From Alistipes sp. (GTDB lineage Bacteria; Bacteroidota; Bacteroidia; Bacteroidales; Rikenellaceae), in NCBI GenBank assembly GCA_022767745.1, contig JALENN010000007.1:1-64000 (forward strand): DNA of 64,000 nucleotides. The letters are read 5' to 3'. A program made the translations under genes and the position numbers. Of this stretch, positions 7,895 through 17,144 are shown piece after piece. Numbering within the stretch: the stretch's first letter is position 1; the number at the start of each line of letters is the position of its first letter. The notes under the pieces were generated by a model that did no database searches, was not told the origin of the DNA, and worked only from the letters and a program-made list of their open reading frames with translations.

Positions 7895-9519
7895 TTCGCT
7901 GTCTGCTGATTGTTTTTTGACATTTCCTTGCGGCGCTTGCGGGCAAGGGTCTGTATGCACTCGCGGCGCGGGATGATGACCGACACGCCCCTGTATTCGA
8001 TCTCCTCGCGTATGGTGCGGGTGATCTCGTCCATGTTCTTGGCCAGCGGCACCACCACGCGCACGTGCTCCGGCTCGACGCCGAGGGCGATGCATATGGC
8101 CTCGAAGCGGCTGGTGCCGGCCGAGTCCTGGCCGCCGGTCATGGCGGTGGTGAGGTTGTCGGAGATGACGACGGTGATGTTGGCGCGGTCGTTGACGGCG
8201 TCGAGCAGTCCGGTCATTCCGCTGTGCGTGAAGGTCGAGTCGCCTATCACGGCCACGGCGGGATGCAGTCCCGTGTCGGCGGCGCCCTTGGCCATGGTTA
8301 TCGAGGCGCCCATGTCGACGCACGTGTCGATGGCGCAGAAGGGGGGCAGCGCTCCCAGCGTGTAGCACCCGATGTCGGCGAAGACCTTCGCCCCGGGGTA
8401 GTCGGCGAGCACCTTGTTCAGGGCGATGTATACGTCGCGGTGGCCGCATCCCTGGCAGAGTGCGGGCGGGCGTGGAACGATGCCCTCGGGTACGGCGAAT
8501 GCCGGGGTGCGGCGCATGCCGAGCGCGGCGGCCACGTTGTCGGGGTTGAGCTCGCCGGTGCGCGGCAGGTCGCCCGTGAGGCGTCCCCTGAGCGGATAAT
8601 CGCCGCCCACGATGCCGCGGAGCTGCTCCTCAAGGAATGGCTGGCCGTCCTCCACCACGAGGATCGAGTCGCAGCGGCGGGCGAAGTCGCGCACCTGCTC
8701 CGCCGGGACGGGGTATTGCGCTATCTTCATCACGTGGTATCCGGCTGCCGTCGCCCCGTTCTCCATCACGTAGTTGTATCCCGTTCCGCAGGTGACGATA
8801 CCCTTGCCCGAGGCCTTCTCCGACAGCTCGACCTTGAAGAAGGGGTTCTCGGCCGCGAGCTGCTCCAGACGGGGCTGCAGCGCCGTCAGCGCGGCGTTCT
8901 TGCGGCGTGCGTTTGCCGGCAGCAGCACCCACGAGGCGGGGCTGTCGGCCACCTCCCTGCGTACGGGCGTTGCGGGCGCGGTGCTGACGCGCACGGCGGC
9001 GCGCGAGTGGGCCAGTCGGGTGGTTATGCGCAGCAGCACGGGCAGCTTCTCGGCCTCCGACAGTGTAAAGGCGTACGATGCCATGTCGTATGCCTCCTGC
9101 TGCGTCGAGGGCTCGAGTATGGGTATCATGGCGAACTTGCCGTAGAAGCGCGAGTCCTGCTCGTTCTGCGACGAGTGCATCGAGGGGTCGTCGGCGGCCA
9201 CAACCACCATTCCGCCGTTTACGCCCGTCATGGCGGCGTTGACGAAGGCGTCGGCTGCAACATTCATGCCGACGTGCTTCATGCACACCATGCTGCGGCA
9301 TCCGGCGTAGGACATTCCCAGCGCCGCCTCCATGGCGGTCTTCTCGTTGGAGCTCCACGTGCAGTGTATGCCGTTGTCGCGGGCGGCCGCGGCGTGCTGT
9401 ATATATTCGGTTATCTCCGTGCTCGGAGTGCCGGGATAGGCATATACGCCCTTTAATCCCGCTTGCAGGGCCCCTTCGGCTATGGCCTCGTCGCCCAGCA
9501 ACAATTTGATCTGCGTCAT
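7891..9519 (-). CDS. iorA: Indolepyruvate:ferredoxin oxidoreductase, alpha subunit
   Basis: LLLGDEAIAEGALQAGLKGVYAYPGTPSTEITEYI; CQGCGHRDVYIALNKV; TPP-binding region ADIGCYTLG...VIGDSTFTHSGMTGLLDAV. Confidence 0.93.
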   Translation of the reverse strand: MTQIKLLLGDEAIAEGALQAGLKGVYAYPGTPSTEITEYIQHAAAARDNGIHCTWSSNEKTAMEAALGMSYAGCRSMVCMKHVGMNVAADAFVNAAMTGVNGGMVVVAADDPSMHSSQNEQDSRFYGKFAMIPILEPSTQQEAYDMASYAFTLSEAEKLPVLLRITTRLAHSRAAVRVSTAPATPVRREVADSPASWVLLPANARRKNAALTALQPRLEQLAAENPFFKVELSEKASGKGIVTCGTGYNYVMENGATAAGYHVMKIAQYPVPAEQVRDFARRCDSILVVEDGQPFLEEQLRGIVGGDYPLRGRLTGDLPRTGELNPDNVAAALGMRRTPAFAVPEGIVPRPPALCQGCGHRDVYIALNKVLADYPGAKVFADIGCYTLGALPPFCAIDTCVDMGASITMAKGAADTGLHPAVAVIGDSTFTHSGMTGLLDAVNDRANITVVISDNLTTAMTGGQDSAGTSRFEAICIALGVEPEHVRVVVPLAKNMDEITRTIREEIEYRGVSVIIPRRECIQTLARKRRKEMSKNNQQTAK

Positions 9520-9560
9520 GTCGTATCGATTGATGTTCGGTTAGTTTCGGTTTCAGGTGG

Positions 9561-10325
9561 TCATATCCCGACGGTGAAGTCGTCGGCGTCGTTCAGCACG
9601 GGGAAGCCGGCACGGATCTCCCCGAGCAGCCCGAGGTCTATCTCGGCGCTTATCGAGCTCTCCGTACAGTCGGGGCACTCTGCGACGATGTCGCCGCGCG
9701 GGTCTATCAGCACGGTCGCACCCTCGTACATGTTGCCCGGGTCGCTGCCGCAGCGGTTCACGCCCGCCACATAGCACTGGTTCTCGATGGCGCGGGCACG
9801 CAGCAGGTGCCGCCAGACGCCGGTGCGCGGGGCGGGCCAGCTGGCCACGTATATCGCCATGTCGTAGTCGCCCTTGTTGCGCGACCATACGGGGAAGCGC
9901 AGGTCGTAACATATGAGCGGCAGTATGCGCACACCCTTGTATGTGATGATTACGCGCTCGCTGCCGGGCGTGAAGGTGCGGTGCTCGCCTCCGTAGGTGA
10001 AAAGGTGGCGCTTGTCGTACTGCACGGCCTTGCGGTCGGGCGTGACGAAATAGAAGCGGTTGAAATAGTTCGCCTGCTCATGCACGGCGACGCTGCCCGC
10101 AACGGCACAGCCGAAATTCGCGGCCTTCTGCTTCATCCATTCGAGCGTGGCGGAGGGAGACTCTTCGGCGATGCCCTCGGGACGGGTGCAGAAGCCCGTG
10201 GAGAACATCTCGGGGAAGACATACAGGTCGGTGCCCCCGTCGGACTGGAACAGGGTGTCGTTCCTGCGCATGTTGGCCTCGGGGTCGGCCCACACGATAT
10301 CTCTCTGCAACAGGGTTACTCTCAT
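9561..10325 (-). CDS. Carbon-nitrogen (nitrilase-family) hydrolase, omega-amidase-like
   Basis: FPEMFSTGF (Glu), DKRHLFTYGGEH (Lys), LICYDLRFPVWSRN (Cys) triad motifs. Confidence 0.9.
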   Translation of the reverse strand: MRVTLLQRDIVWADPEANMRRNDTLFQSDGGTDLYVFPEMFSTGFCTRPEGIAEESPSATLEWMKQKAANFGCAVAGSVAVHEQANYFNRFYFVTPDRKAVQYDKRHLFTYGGEHRTFTPGSERVIITYKGVRILPLICYDLRFPVWSRNKGDYDMAIYVASWPAPRTGVWRHLLRARAIENQCYVAGVNRCGSDPGNMYEGATVLIDPRGDIVAECPDCTESSISAEIDLGLLGEIRAGFPVLNDADDFTVGI

Positions 10326-10329
10326 GCCG

Positions 10330-10824
10330 CTACTGGTTCTGGCCGGGTTTGACATCCAGTTTCTGCTCCATCACCGTCTTGCGGGGGGTGAAGCCGCACC
10401 GCTTGTAGAATTCGAGAGCCTGGGTGTTGCAGCTCCACACGTTGAGCGTGAGGTTGCGGCAGCCGTTCTTCGCGGCGAAATCCTTTACCGCCAGATAGAG
10501 CGCCTTGCCGACACCCTGGCCGCGGAAGCGCTCGTCGACGCACAGGTCGTCGATGTAGAGCGACTTGTCGTCCACCAGTATGTTGTCGTTGCTTACCTGC
10601 TCGAAGATGCAGAAGGCGTATCCCATGAGCGTGTCGTTGTCGTCGACGGCGGCCAGGACGGGGGTGCGCTCGTCGTTGAGGATAGCCTTTAGCTGCTCTT
10701 CGGTATATTTTCTGGCGCCCGCCTTGAAGATGTCGGGCCGTCCGTTGTGGTGGATCATGCAGACCTGATACAGCAGTTCGTTGATCCTTGCGATATCCTT
10801 TTCCGAGGCTTTGCGAATTTGCAT
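10330..10824 (-). CDS. GNAT-family N-acetyltransferase
   Basis: IDDLCVDERFRGQGVGKALYLAVKDFAAKNGCRNLTLNVWSCNTQALEFYKRCGF. Confidence 0.93.
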   Translation of the reverse strand: MQIRKASEKDIARINELLYQVCMIHHNGRPDIFKAGARKYTEEQLKAILNDERTPVLAAVDDNDTLMGYAFCIFEQVSNDNILVDDKSLYIDDLCVDERFRGQGVGKALYLAVKDFAAKNGCRNLTLNVWSCNTQALEFYKRCGFTPRKTVMEQKLDVKPGQNQ

Positions 10825-10844
10825 GGCGTGATTTTTTTATCTTC

Positions 10845-10852
10845 CAAATTTA
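10845..10852 (-). promoter_or_regulatory. Putative -7 box for the GNAT/nitrilase/iorAB operon
   Basis: Minus strand TAAATTTG, 20 nt upstream of the GNAT start. Confidence 0.6.
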
Positions 10853-11046
10853 GGAATTTAGATCCGCAATTTCAACCCGCAGGTATCGATTTTTACCGCA
10901 CGGACGGAATATTCAGTCATTTACGGCCGCCCCGCGTGTCGCATCACGCAGATTATTAGGCGTATGCGTATATGTAAGAATTTGTAGGCCGATTCCCCTG
11001 CGCCGCCTTCCGCCGTGGCGGAAAGGACGGCCGTGGGGCTTGCTGT

Positions 11047-11862
11047 CTACAGTTTCCTTATGGTGAACTCCACCTTTTGGAGCCCTTTCTTGTAGATGTT
11101 GGCCAGGATGAGGGCATAGCGCAGCTCCTCGCCCGCTGGCATCTCTTCCGTGATGAACGAAAACTCCTGCTCGGGGACCACCTCACTGAACATCGGGCCC
11201 GATTCGTTGCGCACAAGCCGTATACGGTCGGTCAGCGGCGAAATGACATAGGAGTATATGGCCATGTATGGCACGCTCTGGAACTTCACCCAGTCGGGGT
11301 CGCCCTTGTCGAGGACGTCCTCCAGCCATATGCGGGCATTCTCGTAGGACGGCAGCGGCGAGCCGTCGCCGTAGCATATGTTGCCACGGTCGTCGACGGT
11401 GAACTCACCGGCGATGGCATATTTCTCGAAGGGGCACATCTCCTGGTACTCGATATCCTCTTCCGTCTCTATCACGGGCTCCTCGGGCTCTTCGGGCTCG
11501 GTGACAAGGCGGTCCTGAAGGATGCTTATGAGCGTATAGGTGCGGTCGGGCCCGTCCATGGGCGGGTTGTCGAGCATGGTGCGCCTTACCCGCAGTTCGT
11601 ACTCGTGGCCGCGCTCGTAGGTGAAGCCCTCGACGCCGCCGAGCGGGAGCGCCGTCCATTCGTCGGGGTCCTCCTCGGTCCTGACGAGCATGCACTCTAT
11701 CGGGTTCTGCATGTTGACGTCGCTCGGCAGGTATTTTATCGTCGTCTGGTGGTGTACCGACATGTTCATGTCCCTTGTCGGGTTTTCGGGCTTCTCCTTG
11801 TTGCATCCAGCCGCGGCAAGCAGGCAGAGCGCGCAGAGCGCTGCCGTGATGATCCTCTTCAT
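11047..11862 (-). CDS. Lipoprotein with DUF4377-like domain
   Basis: Lipobox LLAAAGC; CMLVRTEEDPDEWTALPLGGVEGFTYERGHEYELRVRR resembles DUF4377 (recalled family). Confidence 0.6.
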   Translation of the reverse strand: MKRIITAALCALCLLAAAGCNKEKPENPTRDMNMSVHHQTTIKYLPSDVNMQNPIECMLVRTEEDPDEWTALPLGGVEGFTYERGHEYELRVRRTMLDNPPMDGPDRTYTLISILQDRLVTEPEEPEEPVIETEEDIEYQEMCPFEKYAIAGEFTVDDRGNICYGDGSPLPSYENARIWLEDVLDKGDPDWVKFQSVPYMAIYSYVISPLTDRIRLVRNESGPMFSEVVPEQEFSFITEEMPAGEELRYALILANIYKKGLQKVEFTIRKL

Positions 11863-12062
11863 GGTGGTGTGTGTCGTTAGGTTGTGCCGCCGTGGCGCGG
11901 GGCGCCGTCGTCGGCGGTTATAAAGGTAGTCAATTTATGCGCGTCAAAAGCTCCCGACACCATTTTTTTCTTCCGGAGGCGGCATTTTGCGCGCGGGGCG
12001 GGCGTGTAGTGGGTGATTGAGAAAAAAATTCCCCATTTCAGATTCTTTTCAGAATCGCTGCA

Positions 12063-12070
12063 TACTTTCG
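12063..12070 (+). promoter_or_regulatory. Putative -7 box (TACTTTCG) with upstream GATTC-N6-GAATC dyad
   Basis: TAnnTTTG-like, 30 nt upstream of the ATG at 12100; dyad at 12041-12056. Confidence 0.45.
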
Positions 12071-12099
12071 TAACCGAAACATTAAAACAGACAACGGTT

Positions 12100-13350
12100 A
12101 TGAGAAAGTATTTATCATTTCTGACACTCGTGATGAGCGGAATGCTTCTCTTTGTGTCGTGCGAGAACGAAGACAAACAGGGTCCCGGCGGCGGTGCGGG
12201 CAATGTACCTCAGGCGGTGCTGGCGGCCTATGAAAAGGAATATGGCGACGAGCCTGCAACGTGGGAGATCAAGGGCGACTATGCCGTGGCCAGCATCACG
12301 CGCAGCGGCGAGACGGCGTGGTTCGACCTGAAGACCGCATTCTGCGGCATGAAGGAGACCGACCTGCGCTTCGACGAGCTCCCGCAGGCTGTGCAGGAGG
12401 CCTTCGGTGCCGGAGCATATAAGGATTGGCGCATTGACGACGTCGACAAGCTGACCCGCAACGGCGGCGAGACGCTCTATGTCATCGAGGCCGAGCAGGG
12501 CGGGCAGGAGGTTGACCTCTATTATGCCGAGGATGGCATCCTCGTGCGCGAGATCCTCGATGCCGAGGACGGCGACTATCACGAGTATTTCCCGCAGACC
12601 CCCTCGGTCGACATCGAGTCATGGGTGAAGGATAACCTCGGCGCCGATGCCCGCATCGTCGACTTCGACAGCGAGGATGGCCGCATCGAGGTGGAGGTCA
12701 TTGCCGGCGGCCTGAAGCATGAGGTGCTCTTCTCGGCCGACTCGCAGTGGCTGCAGACCACCACCGAGTATGAGGGCCGTACGCTGGAACTTGTCCCGCA
12801 GGAGGTTGTGGCGGCAGCCGTGGCAAGGCATCCCGACGCCCGCGTCGAGGAGGTGGAGAAGATCGCAACGGCCGAACTCGCCTTCTACTGCGTGGAGATG
12901 GAGCAGGGCGACCGCGACTACAAGGTCTATGTCGATGCTGCGACCTTTGAGGTGATCAACCGTCCCTCGCTGCCCGAGGATGACGTGCAGGGCGGCGCCT
13001 CGGTGGGCGCTGATTACGAGACCTTCATCGACGGCCGCTATCCCGGTGCCGTGATCGTGGGCCGCGATGACGACGACGGCATGGTCGAGATCGAGATCAT
13101 GCACGACAACGTGAAGAAGGAGGTCAAGTTCCGCGGCGGCGAGTGGGTGCGCACCGAGTGGGAGGCCCCGCTGCCCGACGACATTGCGGCGCTGATCCGC
13201 CAGGCGGGATACGAGCCCGAGCCGCGCGAGTGGGCCGATGTGGTCGAGACGGCGAAAGGTATCGCCTACGAGGTTGAGGCCACGAAGGACGGCGCCGAGT
13301 ACGAGGTGCGCGTCGATGAGGCGGGCGCGGTCACCGCACGGCGCGATTAG
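12100..13350 (+). CDS. Lipoprotein with about three tandem PepSY-like domains
   Basis: Lipobox FVSC; repeated 'P-ae-V-aA...ar...V-ei...YkVyvda' units; strongly acidic. Confidence 0.65.
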   Translation: MRKYLSFLTLVMSGMLLFVSCENEDKQGPGGGAGNVPQAVLAAYEKEYGDEPATWEIKGDYAVASITRSGETAWFDLKTAFCGMKETDLRFDELPQAVQEAFGAGAYKDWRIDDVDKLTRNGGETLYVIEAEQGGQEVDLYYAEDGILVREILDAEDGDYHEYFPQTPSVDIESWVKDNLGADARIVDFDSEDGRIEVEVIAGGLKHEVLFSADSQWLQTTTEYEGRTLELVPQEVVAAAVARHPDARVEEVEKIATAELAFYCVEMEQGDRDYKVYVDAATFEVINRPSLPEDDVQGGASVGADYETFIDGRYPGAVIVGRDDDDGMVEIEIMHDNVKKEVKFRGGEWVRTEWEAPLPDDIAALIRQAGYEPEPREWADVVETAKGIAYEVEATKDGAEYEVRVDEAGAVTARRD

Positions 13351-13361
13351 GCCCTGCGCAT

Positions 13362-13403
13362 GAAAAGAGGGAGAGTCTCCGCATCGTCGGAGGTTCTCTT
13401 TTC
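13362..13403 (+). terminator. Terminator hairpin
   Basis: GAAAAGAG...CTCCG/CGGAG...CTCTTTTC. Confidence 0.7.
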
Positions 13404-13417
13404 GTGTGGAGCGAAAA

Positions 13418-13448
13418 AAGCGACCCGGCAACGGCTGCCGGGTCGCTT
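13418..13448 (-). terminator. Terminator for the minus-strand gene
   Basis: 13-bp perfect stem AAGCGACCCGGCA-acggc-TGCCGGGTCGCTT; the A-run before it gives a T-run on the minus strand. Confidence 0.85.
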
Positions 13449-13477
13449 GTCTTTGTGCTGCGCAGGCAGCGGACCGA

Positions 13478-15202
13478 CTAACGGTAGGTGAGCGAATAGG
13501 TTATCGTGGTGGTACCGCGGTCCAGAACCGTATTCGTGCGCTCGGTTTCGTAGAATTTGTATCCGACTTCCGGATGGTCGGGGTTCATGTACTCGTCGCT
13601 TGAGATGATGTAGTACTTCGTCAGGACCTTGACCATGGGTATCGATATCTCTACCGACTGCACCGTACCGTCCTCGTTGAGGTTGTACTTCAACTCGGGC
13701 ATCGACTCACCTTCGGTCTCATAATCCTCGTACGACATCTCTACCTTGGCGTTGGGTTCGGGCCAGCCGCCGGCGTAGCCTACATTTGCATCTTCGTCGT
13801 CCATGGCACCGCCATACGTGTTAATCAGGCGGTCTATGCTGCGTCCTGTCATGCGGAGCATACCCAGACGGCCTACGCGTCCCGGGAGGTCGGCATCCTC
13901 GGGCTCCTCGGCCATGAGACCCGGAATCAGGATGTAGTTCAGGTCGATGTTCATCTTGTCGTTGGCGATGTCGCTGAAATCGGCCTCAAGACCGGTATCG
14001 TGGAATGTCTCGCCGTCGATGTGGAAGGTGCCGCCCGACAACAGGCCGTCCTTGTATTCGAACGTGTTCCAGTAGTCGTCGTACGAGAGGCGCGAAACGC
14101 GGTCCTCGGCATCGTACTCCAGCTTGAAGGGGTAGTACATGTCTGAGGTTGCATCGTGTGCATCGGGGCTCGACAGACACTCGGTGACGAAGCCCTTCTC
14201 GTTGATGGCGGCATTGTATGTCTCGCTGCCCGTGTCGCTCCAGCTGTCCTTTATCGCGATGTGGTCGGGCGCCGAGTAGTCGAGGGTGCTCTCCAGACGG
14301 TTGGACTTGTGGTCGGGGTGTGCGGGGCGGATGTCGACGGCGTACGATACCACGCGGTCCGAGTTGTCGTACTCGAAGGTGAATGTGGCGTCCTCGTCAT
14401 AGCGCTCATCTTCGGGGATGATCTCCCAGTAGTTGACCACTCGGTCGATCTGGCTTACGTAGGCCGTGGGGACGAAGCCCGCGTCGCCCACAACTATGCT
14501 GCACGTTGCCGACACCTTCTTGTTCGAGGTCGAGGTGGCGGTAACCGTGGCCGTGCCGTCGGCTATGGCCGTAACCTCGCCCGTGGCGGTGTTGACGGTG
14601 GCAACTTCGGGGTCGCTGGTCGACCATGAAACCGACTGAACCGTCGCGTCGGCGGGCTCGACCGTAGCCTCGAGCGTTACCGTCTCGCCGACCTTGAGGC
14701 GCAGTGCCGTCTGGTTGAGGGTGATGCCCGTAACCTGCACGGGAGGCTCGTTTTCGCTGCCGTCCTCCTTGGTACCCTCCTGTACCACGGTCACGGTGAA
14801 GGTGTTGCTGCCCGAGGTGATGGTGATGGTGGCCTCGCGGCGCTCGCCCGTGTAGTTCTGCTCGATCTCGATGCGGATGGTTATGGTACCCGCTCCGCCG
14901 CTGTATGCCTCGTCGTCGCCGACGAAGAGCTTGATCCACGATACCTTGTTACCCGTTACCGCGGCATCCGAACGCGTGGCCTCGGTCTGCGGCTTTACCT
15001 CGGTTACGGTCGCCGTCCACGGCGTGTCGGTGGTGAAGGTGAAACCCTCGCCCGTAGTCTCGTTGTCGGCGTAGGCGTTCTGCGAGAGCTGCTCGTTTGT
15101 CGGCGGGGTGAACGTGCCACCCTTGTCGCCGTCCTCCTTGCTGCTGCAGCCGGCGAAGAGGGTCGCGGCGGCGAGCAATAACAAAAACAGTTGTTTTTTC
15201 AT
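13478..15202 (-). CDS. Lipoprotein with BACON-like and BIG2 (Ig-like) domains plus a DUF4595-like C-terminus
   Basis: LLLAAATLFAGCSS lipobox; TPWTATV...ITITSGSNTFTVTVVQEG; VTGITLNQTALRLKVGETVTLEATVEPADATVQSVSWSTSDPEVATVNTATGEVTAIADGTATVTATS. Confidence 0.8.
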   Translation of the reverse strand: MKKQLFLLLLAAATLFAGCSSKEDGDKGGTFTPPTNEQLSQNAYADNETTGEGFTFTTDTPWTATVTEVKPQTEATRSDAAVTGNKVSWIKLFVGDDEAYSGGAGTITIRIEIEQNYTGERREATITITSGSNTFTVTVVQEGTKEDGSENEPPVQVTGITLNQTALRLKVGETVTLEATVEPADATVQSVSWSTSDPEVATVNTATGEVTAIADGTATVTATSTSNKKVSATCSIVVGDAGFVPTAYVSQIDRVVNYWEIIPEDERYDEDATFTFEYDNSDRVVSYAVDIRPAHPDHKSNRLESTLDYSAPDHIAIKDSWSDTGSETYNAAINEKGFVTECLSSPDAHDATSDMYYPFKLEYDAEDRVSRLSYDDYWNTFEYKDGLLSGGTFHIDGETFHDTGLEADFSDIANDKMNIDLNYILIPGLMAEEPEDADLPGRVGRLGMLRMTGRSIDRLINTYGGAMDDEDANVGYAGGWPEPNAKVEMSYEDYETEGESMPELKYNLNEDGTVQSVEISIPMVKVLTKYYIISSDEYMNPDHPEVGYKFYETERTNTVLDRGTTTITYSLTYR

Positions 15203-15370
15203 GGTGTAAACATATTCCGCCTGTCCCCGCGGCGGAGTTTTGTTTTGTGTGGAAAGAGCCGGGACTTGCCTTTCCTGCAGTTTGTTATGGTGTTGTTTGT
15301 CCTCTCTTCCGATGGCCCCTTGCGCCGGGTGTCGCATCTCCCGGCCGGCACAAGGCGGAGCCCATCGCAG

Positions 15371-15378
15371 TAAAGATA
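15371..15378 (-). promoter_or_regulatory. Putative -7 box (minus strand TATCTTTA)
   Basis: Upstream of the 15202 start. Confidence 0.4.
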
Positions 15379-15552
15379 TAAAATGCAGGCCATATATACA
15401 AATTTTGGAGAAACATCGGCAAACGGGGGACCGCTCCCGTGTGCCGCGAGCAAGACCGCCGTGAAGGTACCGCGGCGCTGCAGGGGAACGGAAAATCCCG
15501 CTGCGGGGAGTGAATTTTCGGCCGATTCAACTTCTTTACAAAATTTATTCCC

Positions 15553-15560
15553 TAAATTTG
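15553..15560 (+). promoter_or_regulatory. Putative -7 box TAAATTTG
   Basis: 13 nt before the 15574 start; implies a very short leader. Confidence 0.55.
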
Positions 15561-15573
15561 TCATACAAACGTA

Positions 15574-16365
15574 ATGAGCCTTATGAGACACCTGTCACGA
15601 TTTTTCGTTACCTTGGCTGCCGTAGCGGCTTCGGTGACGCTTCATGCGCAGAGCCTGCCTCTGACCGAAACTTCCGAAAACGACATCCAGGCGCGATTCA
15701 GCGCCGCGCTCGAAATCCCGCTCGGCACCAAGTTCGCGCTGCAGTGGAGCGAGGAGGCGCGTCTGAAGAACAATCTGGGCGCCGTCGACAAGATCCTCTC
15801 GGGTCTGGGCGTCGAGTACGAGCCCATACAGTACCTGAAGGCGGGTGTCGAGTATGTCTTTGTCAACGACAACGACCTGGAGGACGGCTGGGGCATCAAG
15901 CACCGCCTGAATGTCGACGTGACGGGCATGTACAACGTCGGTCGCTTCGAGCTCTCGTTGCGCGAGAGGGTGCGTTTCCAGTTCCGCAGCGACTCGACCA
16001 ACCGCTACGAGAAGCCCGACCCGTTCATCACTCTGCGCTCGCGCCTGAAGGCGGCCTACGACATACGCCAGTCGCACTGGAAGCCCTATGTCTTCGCCGA
16101 GCTGTATACGACGCTCAACGCCCCGGGCCCCGTCGGCGATTACAGGACCGATGCCTTCTACCGCGACAACTACATCAACCGCGTGAGGCTGGGCCTCGGC
16201 GCAAAGTATAAGATCAACCGGCACAACAGCCTCGATTTCTACTATATGGTACACTTCAACCGCGACTACCGTGCCCGCTACAAGAAGGGCGGCGACATGA
16301 AGGAGTGGTCGTTGCGCAAGGAGTGCTGTCACGTGTTCGGCATAGACTACAAGTTCAAGTTGTAA
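15574..16365 (+). CDS. DUF2490-like outer-membrane protein
   Basis: Signal peptide; KFALQWSEEARLKNNLGAVDKILSGLGVEYEPIQYLKAGVEYVFVND; alternating beta-barrel-like strands. Start may be 15583. Confidence 0.75.
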   Translation: MSLMRHLSRFFVTLAAVAASVTLHAQSLPLTETSENDIQARFSAALEIPLGTKFALQWSEEARLKNNLGAVDKILSGLGVEYEPIQYLKAGVEYVFVNDNDLEDGWGIKHRLNVDVTGMYNVGRFELSLRERVRFQFRSDSTNRYEKPDPFITLRSRLKAAYDIRQSHWKPYVFAELYTTLNAPGPVGDYRTDAFYRDNYINRVRLGLGAKYKINRHNSLDFYYMVHFNRDYRARYKKGGDMKEWSLRKECCHVFGIDYKFKL

Positions 16366-16373
16366 CGCAGGGA

Positions 16374-16991
16374 ATGTATATTGCAGCAGAAGAGTGTGCC
16401 GCGCGCGGTCGCGGCCGTGTGTGGAAGTTGCTGCGGCTGCTGACGGTGGCCGTGGCCGTGGCGGCGTCGTCGATGTCCGTGTGGGGACAGGCCGAGCGCG
16501 CGCCTCTGTATATAGTCAACGGCGAGCGCATGAGCGAGGAGCAGGTGAAGGATATCGACCCCTCGGACATCGTCTCCAACACGCTGCTGCCCGCCGACGA
16601 GCAGACCATCGCCGAGTATGGTCCCGAGGCCAACAACGGCGTGGTGGTCATCGTGCTGCGTTACGATACGCCGCCGCGCTTCGAGGTGGACGGCGAGCAG
16701 ACGGGCTACAGCCGTTATGTGGCCGGCATGGTGGAGTGGAATGCCGAGAGCGACCCCGTGGCGCGTGTGATCATAGCGTTCCGTGTCGAGGCTGACGGCA
16801 GCGTCACCGTGCGTGACATTCTCGAGGCCACGGACAAGCGTCTCTGCCGTCGTGTGCTGAAGGCCATCGAGTCGGCGCCGCGCTGGCAGCCCGCGCTCAA
16901 GGACGGCGAGGGTGTGGCCACCGACCATGTGCTGCGCATAACCCTGCCCGAGGGACGCACTCTGCCGCGCGAGCGGGTCATAGCAATCTGA
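16374..16991 (+). CDS. TonB C-terminal domain protein with N-terminal TonB-receptor plug-like motif
   Basis: PLYIVNGERMSEEQVKDIDPSDIVSNTLLPADEQTIAEYGPEANNGVVVIVLR, then ARVIIAFRVEADGSVTVRDI...APRWQPALKDGEGVATDHVLRITL. Confidence 0.7.
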   Translation: MYIAAEECAARGRGRVWKLLRLLTVAVAVAASSMSVWGQAERAPLYIVNGERMSEEQVKDIDPSDIVSNTLLPADEQTIAEYGPEANNGVVVIVLRYDTPPRFEVDGEQTGYSRYVAGMVEWNAESDPVARVIIAFRVEADGSVTVRDILEATDKRLCRRVLKAIESAPRWQPALKDGEGVATDHVLRITLPEGRTLPRERVIAI

Positions 16992-17078
16992 CGGCCGCCG
17001 CGGGGGATACACGAGGCGCCGTGCCGTCGGGGTGGCGCTAAGTGTGGGCGCGGGGCAATATTTTTCGGATACATTTCG

Positions 17079-17086
17079 TACATTTG
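17079..17086 (+). promoter_or_regulatory. Putative -7 box TACATTTG upstream of xseA
   Basis: Consensus TAnnTTTG, about 60 nt upstream of the xseA start. Confidence 0.5.
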
Positions 17087-17144
17087 TAGTGGAACTTTCG
17101 CCGCAGGAGCGCTGATCGCGGCGGAGGGCGCATGCTTTTTCGAT

